64,000 bases of DNA from Arenimonas donghaensis DSM 18148 = HO3-R19 (GCF_000743535.1 NZ_AVCJ01000006.1:19213-83212), one strand, 5' to 3'. Positions 1 through 9,833 are shown, counted from the stretch's first letter. The notes: a model not told the origin generated them from the sequence alone. Numbers and translations are program-made.

Positions 1-2
1 TC

Positions 3-943
<941 letters not shown>

Positions 944-966
944 TCGCGCCGCGAAGGAGAAACCCC

Positions 967-1455
967 ATGCAAGAACTACTGGTCGTCACCACCGGCGGCA
1001 CCATCGACAAGGTGTATTTCGACGACAAGTCCGACTTCCAGGTCGGCGAACCGCAAATCGGCCGGATCCTGCAGGAACTGGGCGTGGCCTTCCGCTTCAC
1101 GGTCATCCCGATCATCCGCAAGGACAGCCTGCACATCAACGCCGACGACCGCGAGCTGCTGCGCGCGACCATCGCGGCGCAGCCGGCCGCCCACGTGCTG
1201 GTGACCCACGGCACCGACACGATGGTGGACACGGCGAAAGTACTGTCGGCGATCCCGGGCAAGACCATCGTGCTCACCGGCGCGCTCAACCCCGCGCGCT
1301 TTCGCGGCTCGGACGCCGAGTTCAATATCGGAACCGCCGTCGGCGCCGTGCAGTCGCTGCCACCCGGCGTCTACATCGCCATGAACGGCCGCATCTGGGA
1401 CCCGTCGGCGGTGCGCAAGAACGTCGCCGCCAACCGCTTCGAAGCCGCGGGCTGA
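967..1455 (+). CDS. Single-domain asparaginase-like protein
   Basis: A protein of 162 residues that aligns with only the N-terminal half of type I/II L-asparaginases. It carries both family signatures: TTGGTID near residue 8 (nucleophile Thr region) and VTHGTDTM near residue 80 (second catalytic Thr-Asp pair). Normal enzymes have about 330 residues and build active sites with a C-terminal domain, which is absent here; the stop is clean and the downstream DNA shows no continuation in another frame. An AAGGAG ribosome site at 953-958 fixes the ATG. It may act as a homo-oligomer, bind a ligand without hydrolysis, or be a shortened enzyme. Confidence 0.8.
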   Translation: MQELLVVTTGGTIDKVYFDDKSDFQVGEPQIGRILQELGVAFRFTVIPIIRKDSLHINADDRELLRATIAAQPAAHVLVTHGTDTMVDTAKVLSAIPGKTIVLTGALNPARFRGSDAEFNIGTAVGAVQSLPPGVYIAMNGRIWDPSAVRKNVAANRFEAAG

Positions 1456-1522
1456 GCTGGCCGCTTAAACCCCCTGGGCGCCATCGGCATCCGAGGGGAT
1501 CCCGTTCGATGATGGAATCCCC

Positions 1523-2794
1523 ATGCCGGCACCCCGGTTTGCACTGCCCGTCGCCCTGGCCACCTGGCTCGGCGCCGGTTTGGCGGCACTCGCTTCCCTG
1601 GCCGCTCCGCCTACGTCCGGGACGGCCTACGAGAATGGCCGCTGGTTCGACGGCGAGCAGTTCGTCGCGGCAACCTGGTACGTCGTCGACGGTCGCCTGA
1701 CCCGGCAGCAACCCGACCGGCTCTCCGGTCGTGTCGACCTGGCGGGCGGCCATGTCGTGCCGCCCTTCGCCGAGGCCCACAACCACAACCTGCAAAATGC
1801 CTGGGGCGTGACCCGAATGCGCCAGGCATACGTGGACCAGGGCGTCATGTACGCGGCGATGCTTTGCGGCGACCCGCTTTCCACGACCGCAGCGCGCGAA
1901 GCCCTCGGGCCTTCGCCCGGTGTCGACGTCCTTTTCGCCAGCGCCTGCATTTCCAGCGCCGACGGCCATCCCCTGCGGATGGCGCGCCAGCAGCCCGATG
2001 GCAGCCTTGCCCCGGTCCAGGACATCCACGACAAGAGCTACATCGTGATGGATACGGTGGCGGACATCGAAAGGAAATGGCCGCTGGTGCAGGCGGCCGC
2101 GCCGGATCTGGTGAAGGCGATCCTCGTGCATAGCGAGCGGCCCGAACACCGGACGGATCCGGCCATGCATGGCATCAATGGCCTGGAGCCGGCCCTGCTC
2201 GCCCCTCTGGTGGAACGGGCCCATGGCGCCGGCCTGCGCGTGGCCGTGCACACCGAGTCCGCCGCCGACTTCGACGTGGCGGTGCAAGCGGGTGTGGACT
2301 GGATTTCCCATTTGCCGGGATACCGGTTCTGGAAGGATCGGGACGAAAGCGACTATCGCCTCGACGACGCGAGCATCCGACTGGCCGCCGAACGCGGCAT
2401 CGTCGTCATCGCCACCGCCAACCAGGCCGTCGACGCGGCTCGCGGCGATGCCGGCGCGCTGGCGCGCGTGCAGGCCCTGCAGCGGGAGAACCTTGGGCGC
2501 TTGATGGAGGCCGGGGTGCAGATTGCCATTGGCAGCGATGCCTTCGGCGGCACCAGCCTGGTCGAGCACGCGTACCTTCGGGACCTGCAGGTGATGGACG
2601 ACGCGGCACTTCTTCGCGCCCTGGTGGAGACCACCCCGCAATTGCTCTACCCGCAGCGCAAGATCGGGCGATTCGAGGAAGGCTACGAGGCCAGCTTTCT
2701 GGTGCTTGACGGGGATCCGCTCCGCGATCCGACGGCGCTTTCCCGCATCCGCGTCCGCGTGCGCGCCGGTGAGCCGATGCCCGCCCAACCCTGA
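1523..2794 (+). CDS. Exported amidohydrolase-superfamily protein
   Basis: A 423-residue protein with a hydrophobic N-terminus (residues 7-28) that looks like a signal peptide or membrane anchor, then a metal-dependent hydrolase barrel. The barrel shows the strand-1 metal motif AEAHNHN near residue 88, histidines at VAVHTES and ISHLPGY, and the late IGSDAFGG with the catalytic aspartate near residue 339. The last part (SFLVLDGDPLRDP) is the usual small beta-sandwich return. The substrate cannot be read from sequence; imidazolonepropionase or dipeptidase-like relatives are possible. It converges on the protease gene, with a terminator hairpin between them. Confidence 0.82.
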   Translation: MPAPRFALPVALATWLGAGLAALASLAAPPTSGTAYENGRWFDGEQFVAATWYVVDGRLTRQQPDRLSGRVDLAGGHVVPPFAEAHNHNLQNAWGVTRMRQAYVDQGVMYAAMLCGDPLSTTAAREALGPSPGVDVLFASACISSADGHPLRMARQQPDGSLAPVQDIHDKSYIVMDTVADIERKWPLVQAAAPDLVKAILVHSERPEHRTDPAMHGINGLEPALLAPLVERAHGAGLRVAVHTESAADFDVAVQAGVDWISHLPGYRFWKDRDESDYRLDDASIRLAAERGIVVIATANQAVDAARGDAGALARVQALQRENLGRLMEAGVQIAIGSDAFGGTSLVEHAYLRDLQVMDDAALLRALVETTPQLLYPQRKIGRFEEGYEASFLVLDGDPLRDPTALSRIRVRVRAGEPMPAQP

Positions 2795-2800
2795 CCCCGG

Positions 2801-2830
2801 ACAAAAAGACCCCGGCGCAAGGCCGGGGTC
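2801..2830 (-). terminator. Rho-independent terminator of the S8 protease gene
   Basis: A 9 bp perfect stem (GACCCCGGC at 2808-2816 with GCCGGGGTC at 2822-2830) encloses a 5-base loop. On the minus strand it is followed by TCTTTTTG, giving a U-tract. It lies 27 bases beyond the protease stop. On the plus strand there is no U-tract, so it mainly serves the minus-strand gene. Confidence 0.85.
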
Positions 2831-2856
2831 GAAGGGGTCTTGCCTGGATCAATGGA

Positions 2857-4986
2857 TCAGAAGGTGACCGACCAGCTGTTGATGTAGCCGGTGTCGCCGC
2901 GGGCGTTGTCGTTGACGCGCAGCTTCCAGGTACCGTTGAGCGACTCACTCGACAGGTTCACCGTGTAGGTACCGATGATGTTGTCGGAGCTGCCGCCGCT
3001 ACGGTTGTGCAGGTTGTAGGTCGAACCATCCGGGGCCACCAGGTCGACCTTGAGGTCGCCGATCCAGGTGTGGCGGATGTCCACGGCCACCGAGGCGTTG
3101 TTCGGGGCATTGCCGCTGCGACCGGACACCGAGATCGGGCTCTCGACCGTGGAACGGTCGCGGATCTGGTAGTCGCCGGTGTTGCTGTAGGTCTGCGGCT
3201 GGCTGCCGCCGCCCTCGCTGTAGTCACCGACCAGGCTGACGCCGGAGAAGCTGCTGTAGGCCTTCACGCGCACGTGGTAGGTGCCGGCCGACGGGGCTGC
3301 GATGGTGCAGGTCTCGTTGTTGCCGTTGAGGTACGGACGGCAGACGTAGGAGCTGTCGGTCGGCTGGCTGCCGAACTGCACGTAGAGATCCGCGTCGCCG
3401 CTGCCACCGGACATGTTGAACACCAGGTTGCTGGCACCCGACGGGACCGACAGCGTGTAGTACAGCGAATCACCCTGGCTGGCCGACAGGCCGGTCACGG
3501 CCACGCCCTTGGTCAGCGAACCGCCACCCGGCGGCGGCGGGGGCGGCGGCGGCGGCGGGGTGCTGCCACCGGCGAGGGCCACCAGCGCGTTGGCGTCGAT
3601 GATGCCGGCGCCGCAGCCACCCGAGCACGAACCCGACAGCGGATAAGCGGTCGACTTCAGGTTGGCTTCCACCTGCGCCGGGGTCCACAGCGACAGGCCC
3701 AGGGCCAGGCGGCGGCTCTGCGCCAGCGCCACGGCACCGGCCACGTGCGGCGAGGCCATCGAGGTACCGTTGTAGGACGCGTAGGACTCGCTGCCCGGCG
3801 TGGTGCTGCCGCTGTTGAGCGTGGACAGGATGCCCGAGCCCGGGGCCGAGACGTCGATCAGGCTGCCGTAGTTCGAGAAGCTCGAACGCGAGCTCGAACT
3901 GGTGACCGAAGCCACGGCGATCACGTTGTTGCAGCTCGCCGGCGAGAAGTTGGCGACGTTGGCGCTGCTGTTGCCGGCCGCGACGACCACCGTGGTGCCA
4001 CGGCTGACGGCGCTGTTGATCGCGTTCTGGGTCAGGGTGTCGCAGCTGCCGCTGCCGCCCAGGGACATGTTGATGACGTCGGCGGCGGCGGCGGCGCTCA
4101 GGGTCGGCACGCCGGAGACGCTGCCGCCCGAGGCCCAGATGATCGCGTCGGCGATGTCGGAGGTGTAACCACCGCCCCGACCCAGCACGCGCACCGGCAT
4201 GACCTTGGCGCCCCAGGCGGTGCCCGCGACGCCCTTGCCATTGTTGGTGACCGCGGCCACGGTGCCGGCGACGTGGGTGCCGTGCCAGCTCGAGCCATTG
4301 CCGCCGTAGTAGTCGCCCGGATCGCTCGGGTCGGAGTCGCGGCCATTGCCGTCGCCGGCCACGGTCGGGTCGTTGATGAAGTCGTAGCCGCCCTGGATGT
4401 TGGCGTTCAGGTCGGAATGGCTGACATGGCCGGTGTCGAGCACCGCGACGATGATGCCGCTGCCGTTGGCGACGTCCCAGGCTTCGTTGGCGCGGATGCC
4501 GGCGTCGGCGTCGAAATAGCCCCACTGCTGGCTGTAGCTGGTGTCGTTCGGCGCCAGCGTGTGCTGCAGCAGGCGGTCGACCTGCACGAATTCGACGTTG
4601 GGGTTGGCGGCGATCTGGCGCATCAGGGCCTCGGCATCCGCAGCACCCAGCTTCTGGGTGGTGGAGATGACGTCGGCACCCAGCGACATGCGACGCAGGT
4701 GGCGCGCAGCCAGCGGCTTGGGCGCGCGGGCATCGCCACGCTGCAGGCGGTTGGCCTGGATGACCTGATTGGCGCCGACGGACGCGGCTTCCAGCGAACG
4801 ACGCAGGGCGGCGGGGTTCTGGGCTTCAGGCGCGTTGTCCTTGAACTTCACGACGAAGCGGTCGAACTGCTGGCCCGGCTCGAGGCCGGCGGTCTGGACC
4901 TGGGCGGCAAAGGAAGAACCGGCGAGGGCCAGCGAAGTGGCCGCGACGATTCCGCGCAGGCGGAGCTTGCGAGAGTTATTGCTCAC
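2857..4986 (-). CDS. Secreted subtilisin-like serine protease (S8) with PPC and P domains
   Basis: A 709-residue preproenzyme. Residues 1-28 form a signal peptide ending in SFAA; residues 30-145 look like an inhibitor-type propeptide; the S8 catalytic domain follows with Asp184 in AVLDTG, His235 in WHGTHVAG, oxyanion Asn339 in AAGNS and Ser409 in GTSMASPH. A run of ten prolines (477-486) links to a PPC domain (about 495-590) and then a C-terminal proprotein-convertase P domain. This layout is typical of extracellular proteases of Lysobacter and Xanthomonas. The frame stays open to 5190, but the GTG at 4986 fits the signal peptide best, and the upstream ATG lies inside a promoter-like sequence. 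Confidence 0.93.
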   Translation of the reverse strand: MSNNSRKLRLRGIVAATSLALAGSSFAAQVQTAGLEPGQQFDRFVVKFKDNAPEAQNPAALRRSLEAASVGANQVIQANRLQRGDARAPKPLAARHLRRMSLGADVISTTQKLGAADAEALMRQIAANPNVEFVQVDRLLQHTLAPNDTSYSQQWGYFDADAGIRANEAWDVANGSGIIVAVLDTGHVSHSDLNANIQGGYDFINDPTVAGDGNGRDSDPSDPGDYYGGNGSSWHGTHVAGTVAAVTNNGKGVAGTAWGAKVMPVRVLGRGGGYTSDIADAIIWASGGSVSGVPTLSAAAAADVINMSLGGSGSCDTLTQNAINSAVSRGTTVVVAAGNSSANVANFSPASCNNVIAVASVTSSSSRSSFSNYGSLIDVSAPGSGILSTLNSGSTTPGSESYASYNGTSMASPHVAGAVALAQSRRLALGLSLWTPAQVEANLKSTAYPLSGSCSGGCGAGIIDANALVALAGGSTPPPPPPPPPPGGGSLTKGVAVTGLSASQGDSLYYTLSVPSGASNLVFNMSGGSGDADLYVQFGSQPTDSSYVCRPYLNGNNETCTIAAPSAGTYHVRVKAYSSFSGVSLVGDYSEGGGSQPQTYSNTGDYQIRDRSTVESPISVSGRSGNAPNNASVAVDIRHTWIGDLKVDLVAPDGSTYNLHNRSGGSSDNIIGTYTVNLSSESLNGTWKLRVNDNARGDTGYINSWSVTF

Positions 4987-5313
4987 GATTTTTGGTTCCC
5001 CGAAATGGTGATTGCAACGAAGGCCGCTGGGCGGCCGTGCTTGCATCCATGCCCCGGGTCCCCTGGGACGCCCTTCCCTGCCGGGCCATGCATGGCCTCG
5101 AATAAAGTGCAGGAAGGACCTACCACCCGGATGTGTGACGAACATCTCAACTTCGTGACACGTCTTCGAACCTAGCGTGACGAAAGTCATGGGTCAAGCG
5201 GTCGCGCAGCAAAAAACCGACCGTTTGTCGGCCAGCTTTCGATCCGTTAGGGAATGCCTACAAAGCGCGTCAAAGGACAGGATCACTGTCCCGACGTGAA
5301 GACCCGGGCGCGA
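4987..5313. other. Intergenic region and leader of the protease gene
   Basis: A 327 bp stretch without a convincing gene. On the minus strand it holds a sigma70-like promoter at 5169-5197 and a predicted leader of about 175 bases before the protease GTG at 4986. The leader is open in the protease frame, but it codes for residues unlike a signal peptide. The rest (5200-5313) is less GC-rich than its surroundings and shows no recognised element; it is also the 3' flank of sufT. Confidence 0.6.
5169..5197 (-). promoter_or_regulatory. Sigma70-like promoter of the protease gene
   Basis: On the minus strand, TTGACC (5197-5192) and TAGGTT (5174-5169) are separated by 17 bases. Transcription would begin near 5162. 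The in-frame ATG at 5190 lies inside this element, which supports the downstream GTG at 4986 as the true start. Confidence 0.55.
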
Positions 5314-5868
5314 TCAGAAGATGCCGGTCTCGAGCCGGGCGGCGTCCGACATCATGGTCTGGTTCCAGGGTGGATCGAAGACTAGGTCGACGTCGGCTTC
5401 GACGATGGTCGGCACCTGCTCGACCTTGTCGCGCACGTCCTGCACCAGGATGTCGCCCATGCCGCAGCCGGGCGCGGTCAGCGTCATGCGGATGTTGACG
5501 ATGCGCTCGCCGTCGCCGTTGCGGCCCAGGTCGCAGTCGTAGACCAGGCCCAGCTCGACGATGTTGACCGGGATCTCGGGATCGAAGCAGGTGCGCAACT
5601 GGTCCCAGACCAGCTTCTCGACCTCGGCGTCGCCGGCGCCTTCGGGCAGCTGCAGGGGCGCCGGGCGCTCCTTGCCGATCGCGTCGGCGTCGGGGCCGGC
5701 GATGCGGAACAGGTTGCCGTCGACGAACACGGTGAACGAGCCACCCAGGGCCTGGGTGATGTAGCCGGCGGTGCCGGCGGGCAGGGTCACCTGCTCGCCC
5801 TGGGGCACCATGACGGCGGGGCAATCACGCTCGAACTTCACGGGTTCGCTGGTTCGCGAATAACTCAC
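5314..5868 (-). CDS. sufT: Putative Fe-S cluster assembly protein SufT (MIP18/DUF59 fold)
   Basis: A protein of 184 residues. Its C-terminal two-thirds is a DUF59/MIP18 domain with the DPEIPVNIVELGLVYD block near residue 96, the TLTAPGCGMGD loop near 129 containing the conserved Cys, and the closing VFDPPWNQTMMSDAAR block. Residues 1-75 are the extra N-terminal part seen in proteobacterial SufT. The family helps mature Fe-S proteins in the cytoplasm. The gene stands alone here, not in a suf operon. The start is GTG with a weak ribosome site; a TAAAAT about 30 bases upstream (5898-5903, minus strand) could be its -10 box. Confidence 0.88.
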   Translation of the reverse strand: MSYSRTSEPVKFERDCPAVMVPQGEQVTLPAGTAGYITQALGGSFTVFVDGNLFRIAGPDADAIGKERPAPLQLPEGAGDAEVEKLVWDQLRTCFDPEIPVNIVELGLVYDCDLGRNGDGERIVNIRMTLTAPGCGMGDILVQDVRDKVEQVPTIVEADVDLVFDPPWNQTMMSDAARLETGIF

Positions 5869-5929
5869 TTGGGTATCGCCTGGCGGGAATCGCGGCTATT
5901 TTAGCCCGCCCTGGCACCCGGAAAGTGAT

Positions 5930-6364
5930 TTGAGCCTGACGCAGCGTTCCCGAACCACCCTTGCCCTCGCCATTGACTGGCTGTTGCCGACCCTGGCCTG
6001 GATCGCCGGCGTGCTGGGCATGGTGGCGCTTTGGACCGCCGTGTCGCTGGCCCTGCGCAGCCCGAGCGGCTGGCTGGCGCTGGTCGCCGCGGTGGACCTG
6101 GCCCTGCTGCTGCGGCTGGCGGCGATGCCGCCGGGCCGCTGGCGGGCCGTCGCCGCCGTCGCCGGGACCGCCCTGGCGATCGTCCTGGGCTACTGGTTCC
6201 ATGCGGCGATCACGATGGGCCTGATGCTGGGCCTGCAGCCGGTGGAGTCGGCCCTGCGCCTGGGGCCGGTGCTGGCCGGGGAGCTGATCCGCCAGGCCAC
6301 CAGCTACTGGGACCTGGCCTGGGCGGCCATCGCCCTGCCCCTGGCCTGGAAGCTGGCGCGCTAG
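5930..6364 (+). CDS. Conserved hypothetical inner-membrane protein
   Basis: A protein of 144 residues with four hydrophobic segments (about 11-40, 46-63, 74-98 and 124-140) and no soluble domain or catalytic motif. I do not recognise the family. The start used is TTG at 5930, with GGAAAG just upstream; no ATG or GTG lies nearby in frame. It is divergent from sufT and ends 12 bases before a strong two-way terminator, which supports it as a real transcribed gene. Confidence 0.65.
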   Translation: MSLTQRSRTTLALAIDWLLPTLAWIAGVLGMVALWTAVSLALRSPSGWLALVAAVDLALLLRLAAMPPGRWRAVAAVAGTALAIVLGYWFHAAITMGLMLGLQPVESALRLGPVLAGELIRQATSYWDLAWAAIALPLAWKLAR

Positions 6365-6375
6365 ACGCCCCACGA

Positions 6376-6402
6376 AAAAGGCCCGCACCAGGCGGGCCTT
6401 TT
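6376..6402. terminator. Bidirectional intrinsic terminator
   Basis: AAAAGGCCCGC (6376-6386) pairs perfectly with GCGGGCCTTTT (6392-6402) around a 5-base loop. The A and T ends give a U-tract on both strands, so it can end both the membrane-protein gene (+) and secF (-). Confidence 0.9.
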
Positions 6403-6423
6403 CGGCTGCGTCGCACCCCGGGG

Positions 6424-7392
6424 TCAGGGCCGGCGCGCGAGCTCGGCTTCGACGTCGGCCTTGGCCTTGGGCATCAGGTCCTGCTTGGTCACGCCCAGCA
6501 GCAGCAGGATCGGGCAGGCCAGCAGGATCGAGCTGAGCGTGCCGATGATCACGCCGATCATCTGCGACTCGGCCATGCCCTTGAGCGAGTGGCCACCGTA
6601 GACGTACAGCGCCAGCACCGTCAGGAAGGCCACGAACGAGGTGATGATCGTGCGCGACAGGGTCTGGTTGATGGACCGGTTCAGCACTTCCTTGGGCTCG
6701 AGCTTGTTGAGCAGGCGGAAGTTCTCGCGGACGCGGTCGAAGACGACGATGGTGTCGTTGATCGAGAAACCCATCACCGACAGGATGCCGGCCAGCACGG
6801 TCAGGTCGAACTCGTGCTGGGTGATCGCGAACCAGCCGCAGACCACCAGCACGTCGGCCATCGTCGCCAGCACGGCGGCGATGGCGAACTTGAACTCGAA
6901 GCGGACGGCGATGTAGGCCAGGAATCCCAGGGCCACGAAGATGGTCGCGTAGATGCCGTTGAGCGCCAGTTCGTTGCCGATCTGCGGGCCGACGAAGTCG
7001 CTGCGGATCACCTGGCCGGGATTGTCCGGCGTCTGCGCCACCGCGAGGATGGCCATGCCCGACTGCGCGCTGTTGTCGGCGTCCTGCGGCGAGGCGCCCT
7101 CGGCCATTTCCGGCGGCTGCAGACGGATGACGATGTCGTTGCCCGAGCCGAAGGTCTGCACGATCGGGCTGTCGTAGCCCGCGGCGTCCAGGCGCGAACG
7201 GATGCCTTCGACGTCGGCCGGCTTCTCGAACTCGATTTCCACCAGCGTACCGCCGGTGAAGTCGAGCGCGTAGTTGAAGCCCTTGGTCGACAGGGCGACG
7301 ACGGAGGTGACCATCATCAGGACGAACGCGGCGACCGCGAGGTGCCGGAAGCCCATGAAATTGATCTTGGTATTGGACGGGAAGAGTTCCAC
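6424..7392 (-). CDS. secF: Protein translocase subunit SecF
   Basis: A 322-residue inner-membrane protein that works with SecD and YajC to drive late steps of Sec export using proton-motive force. It has one N-terminal TM (about 16-34), the LDFTGGTLVEIEF signature at about 44-56, a periplasmic P1-like domain to about residue 130, then five TM segments with the GFSINDTIVVFDRVREN block near residue 215. The end KADVEAELARRP is a charged tail. It lies 21 bases behind secD and ends at the bidirectional terminator, so it is the last gene of yajC-secD-secF. Confidence 0.97.
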   Translation of the reverse strand: MELFPSNTKINFMGFRHLAVAAFVLMMVTSVVALSTKGFNYALDFTGGTLVEIEFEKPADVEGIRSRLDAAGYDSPIVQTFGSGNDIVIRLQPPEMAEGASPQDADNSAQSGMAILAVAQTPDNPGQVIRSDFVGPQIGNELALNGIYATIFVALGFLAYIAVRFEFKFAIAAVLATMADVLVVCGWFAITQHEFDLTVLAGILSVMGFSINDTIVVFDRVRENFRLLNKLEPKEVLNRSINQTLSRTIITSFVAFLTVLALYVYGGHSLKGMAESQMIGVIIGTLSSILLACPILLLLGVTKQDLMPKAKADVEAELARRP

Positions 7393-7413
7393 GCCGTCTC
7401 TCCTGGAGTTCGT

Positions 7414-9291
7414 TTAGATCGAGACCTTGGCAAGCTTCTTGCGCTTGCCGTAGATCAGGGTGGCGATGCCGCGCGAGACGGAAACCGCGGTGTACATCGA
7501 GGTGATGATGCCCAGCATCAGCGTGATGCCGAAGCCGCGGATCGGGCCGGAGCCGAACACCGCCATCGCCAGGCCCGCCAGCAGCGCCGTGGTATTGGCG
7601 TCGGTGATGGTGCCCGAGGCCTTGTCATAGCCGTTGGCGATGGACGCAAGCGGCGTATTGCCGTTTCGCAACTCCTCGCGGATACGTTCGTTGATGAGCA
7701 CGTTCGCATCCACCGACAGGCCCACGGTGAGCGCGATGCCCGCCAGGCCCGGCAGGGTCAGCGTGGCACCGATGATCGACATCAGCGCCACCACCATCAG
7801 CAGGTTCAGCAGCAGCGCCAGGTTGGTGACGATGCCGAAGGTCTTGTAGTAGATGAGGAAGAACACCAGCACGAACATGAAGGACCAGAACACCGCCTGG
7901 GTACCGGCGGCGATGTTCTCGGCACCCAGGCTCGGGCCGATGATGCGTTCTTCGATGATCACCATCGGCGCCGCCAGCGAGCCGGCGCGCAGCAGGCGGG
8001 CCAGGTCGGTGGCTTCCTGCTGGCTGTCCAGGCCGGTGGTCTGGAAGTTCTTGCCGAACACGCCCTGCAGGACCGCGGCGTTGATCACTTCCTCGTTGAC
8101 GCGGCTGGTGATCACTTCCTTGCCATCGACCATGCGCACGTCGGGGATGGTTTCGATGTAGACCGCGGCCATCAGCTGGCCGACGTTCTCGCGGGTGTGC
8201 GCCAGCATCCGGTTGCCGCCGGAGCTGTTGAGTTCGATCTGCACCGCCGGCCGGCCGCTCTGCGGGTCCGGGCTGGAGGTGGCGTTGACCAGCTGGTCGC
8301 CCGAGACGATGACCCGGCGCGAGAGCAGGATCGGGCGGCGGTTGCCGGCCGCGTCGAGATCGCGGCTGTAATACAGGCGCGCGTTGGGCGGCACGACGCC
8401 GGTCGCGGCGGCCTGCTGGGCCTGGTTGCCGTAGTCGATGACGTGGCGGTATTCGAGGGTGGCGGTGGCGCCGATCAGCTTGCGCGCCTCGGCGGTGTCC
8501 TGCACGCCGGGCAGCTGCACGACGATGCGGCTCTCGCCCTGGCGCTGGATGACCTGCTCGCCGACGCCCAGGCTGTTGATGCGGTTGTCCAGGGTGGTCC
8601 GGTTCTGCTCGATCGCCCCGTCCATGATCGACTGGACCAGGGTCGGGGTCAGACGCGCCAGCAGGCGGCCGGGCTCGGATTCGTCGACTTCCAGCTGCAG
8701 CTCCGGCGCTTCGCGCTGGATCGCCGAGAACACGGCGCCGACGTCTTCCGGGTTCTTCAGCACCACCTGGATGCCGTCGGCGGTGCGCGAGACGCTGGTG
8801 TAGGCAAACTTGCCTTCGCGCAGCACGCCCGAGATCTCATCGGCGAAACCATTGCTGCGCTTGTCGATGGCGGCCTGCTGGTCCACTTCCAGCAGGAAGT
8901 GCACGCCGCCCTGGAGGTCCAGGCCCATGGACATGGCCCGGGCACCGAAGACCGACAGCCAGTCGGGCACGGTGGACGCCATGTTCAAGGCCACGGTGTA
9001 GTCCTTGCCCAGCGTGTCGCGCAGCACCTCGATGGCGCGGGACTGGCCGTCGGCGTCCTCGGCGCGCACCACCAGCCGCTCGCCCTCGATGGCGACGGAC
9101 TTGGCGGGAACCTGCTGCTGGTCGAGCGCCGCACTGACGCGCAGGACCAGGGCCTCGTCGACGGTGCTGCCTCGGTTGGCCGCGATCTGCACCGCCGGGT
9201 CCTGGGGATACAGGTTGGGCAGGGAATAAAACGCGGAAAGGGCGATCAGGATCGCGGCGAGGACGTACTTCCAGGTGGCGTACTGAAGCAT
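7414..9291 (-). CDS. secD: Protein translocase subunit SecD
   Basis: A protein of 625 residues from the ATG at 9291 (a TTG three codons upstream is less likely, as homologues begin MLxxxxWKY). It has an N-terminal TM, a large periplasmic region with the GLDLQGGVHFLLEVD motif near residue 112, and six C-terminal TMs with GLSVDANVLINERIREE. SecD moves substrates out of the SecYEG channel on the periplasmic side. The length matches E. coli SecD (615). It is the middle gene of yajC-secD-secF. Confidence 0.97.
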   Translation of the reverse strand: MLQYATWKYVLAAILIALSAFYSLPNLYPQDPAVQIAANRGSTVDEALVLRVSAALDQQQVPAKSVAIEGERLVVRAEDADGQSRAIEVLRDTLGKDYTVALNMASTVPDWLSVFGARAMSMGLDLQGGVHFLLEVDQQAAIDKRSNGFADEISGVLREGKFAYTSVSRTADGIQVVLKNPEDVGAVFSAIQREAPELQLEVDESEPGRLLARLTPTLVQSIMDGAIEQNRTTLDNRINSLGVGEQVIQRQGESRIVVQLPGVQDTAEARKLIGATATLEYRHVIDYGNQAQQAAATGVVPPNARLYYSRDLDAAGNRRPILLSRRVIVSGDQLVNATSSPDPQSGRPAVQIELNSSGGNRMLAHTRENVGQLMAAVYIETIPDVRMVDGKEVITSRVNEEVINAAVLQGVFGKNFQTTGLDSQQEATDLARLLRAGSLAAPMVIIEERIIGPSLGAENIAAGTQAVFWSFMFVLVFFLIYYKTFGIVTNLALLLNLLMVVALMSIIGATLTLPGLAGIALTVGLSVDANVLINERIREELRNGNTPLASIANGYDKASGTITDANTTALLAGLAMAVFGSGPIRGFGITLMLGIITSMYTAVSVSRGIATLIYGKRKKLAKVSI

Positions 9292-9347
9292 GGGCGACAA
9301 CCGTTGGCGGCCCGATCAGGGCCGAGGATGATTCGGATGGGGGCGGT

Positions 9348-9686
9348 TCAGGCGGACTTCAACGTGCCCTTGGGCAGGACCGCGGTGATGGCGCCACGCT
9401 GGATCTTGATGCTGACCTTGTCGGCGACCTCGACGGTGACGAACGACTCACCCAGGTCCTCGATGCGGCCGGCCATGCCGCCGCTGGTGAGCACTTCGTC
9501 GCCCTTCTGGAGCTTGGCGACCAGTTCGCGGTGCTCCTTGGCCTTCTTCATCTGCGGGCGCAGCAGCAGGAACCAGAAGACGACGAACAGCAGGATCAGC
9601 GGCAGCAGGCTCATCAGGGGGTTGCCCTGGGCGGCGCCACCGGCCTGGGCGGCCGCGGGGGAAACAAACAAATCGAGCAGGTTCAT
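9348..9686 (-). CDS. yajC: Sec translocon accessory subunit YajC
   Basis: A protein of 112 residues with a short N-terminus containing an AAAQA stretch, one TM helix (about 26-46, PLILLFVVFWFLLLRP) and a cytoplasmic domain with the QKGDEVLTSGGMAGRI block typical of YajC. The ATG at 9686 is chosen because homologues begin MNLLD/MDLL-like; the longer open frame upstream is noncoding repeat DNA. YajC binds SecDF and is non-essential. It heads the minus-strand yajC-secD-secF operon. Its usual neighbour tgt is separated here by a 554 bp repeat-rich gap. Confidence 0.95.
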   Translation of the reverse strand: MNLLDLFVSPAAAQAGGAAQGNPLMSLLPLILLFVVFWFLLLRPQMKKAKEHRELVAKLQKGDEVLTSGGMAGRIEDLGESFVTVEVADKVSIKIQRGAITAVLPKGTLKSA

Positions 9687-9751
9687 GGACTTGCGTATCC
9701 AGTAGAAAAGACCAGCGGGCAAGTATGCCACAGCCCGGAGCGCTCCCCCTC

Positions 9752-9807
9752 GGGGGGCTTGAGTCCCAAAGCTCCGGGCCTTGCCCGTCGGGCAAGCAGG
9801 GCTTGGG
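9752..9807 (+). repeat. REP-like element, copy 1 of an inverted pair
   Basis: It shares the ordered words CTTnAGTCCCAA, CTTGCCC-nnn-GGGCAAGCAGGGC with the element at 10167-10230 on the opposite strand. The second word is a hairpin (CTTGCCC / GGGCAAG, 3-base loop at 9780-9796). The two copies face each other across about 360 bp. Confidence 0.65.
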
Positions 9808-9833
9808 ATCGTGGTGCCTTCGCGGGTGGAGGC

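Noticed and set aside
3531..3562. GC-rich simple repeat in the protease gene as a regulatory tract
   Set aside because: It codes for the poly-proline linker between the catalytic and PPC domains, a common feature of these enzymes.
3007..5175. A 722-codon plus-strand frame opposite the protease
   Set aside because: Antisense shadow; rich in Arg, Gly and Val, without recognisable folds.
6031..9705. A 1224-codon plus-strand frame across secF, secD and yajC
   Set aside because: Antisense shadow; the minus strand encodes conserved Sec subunits, and the terminator at 6376 lies inside it.
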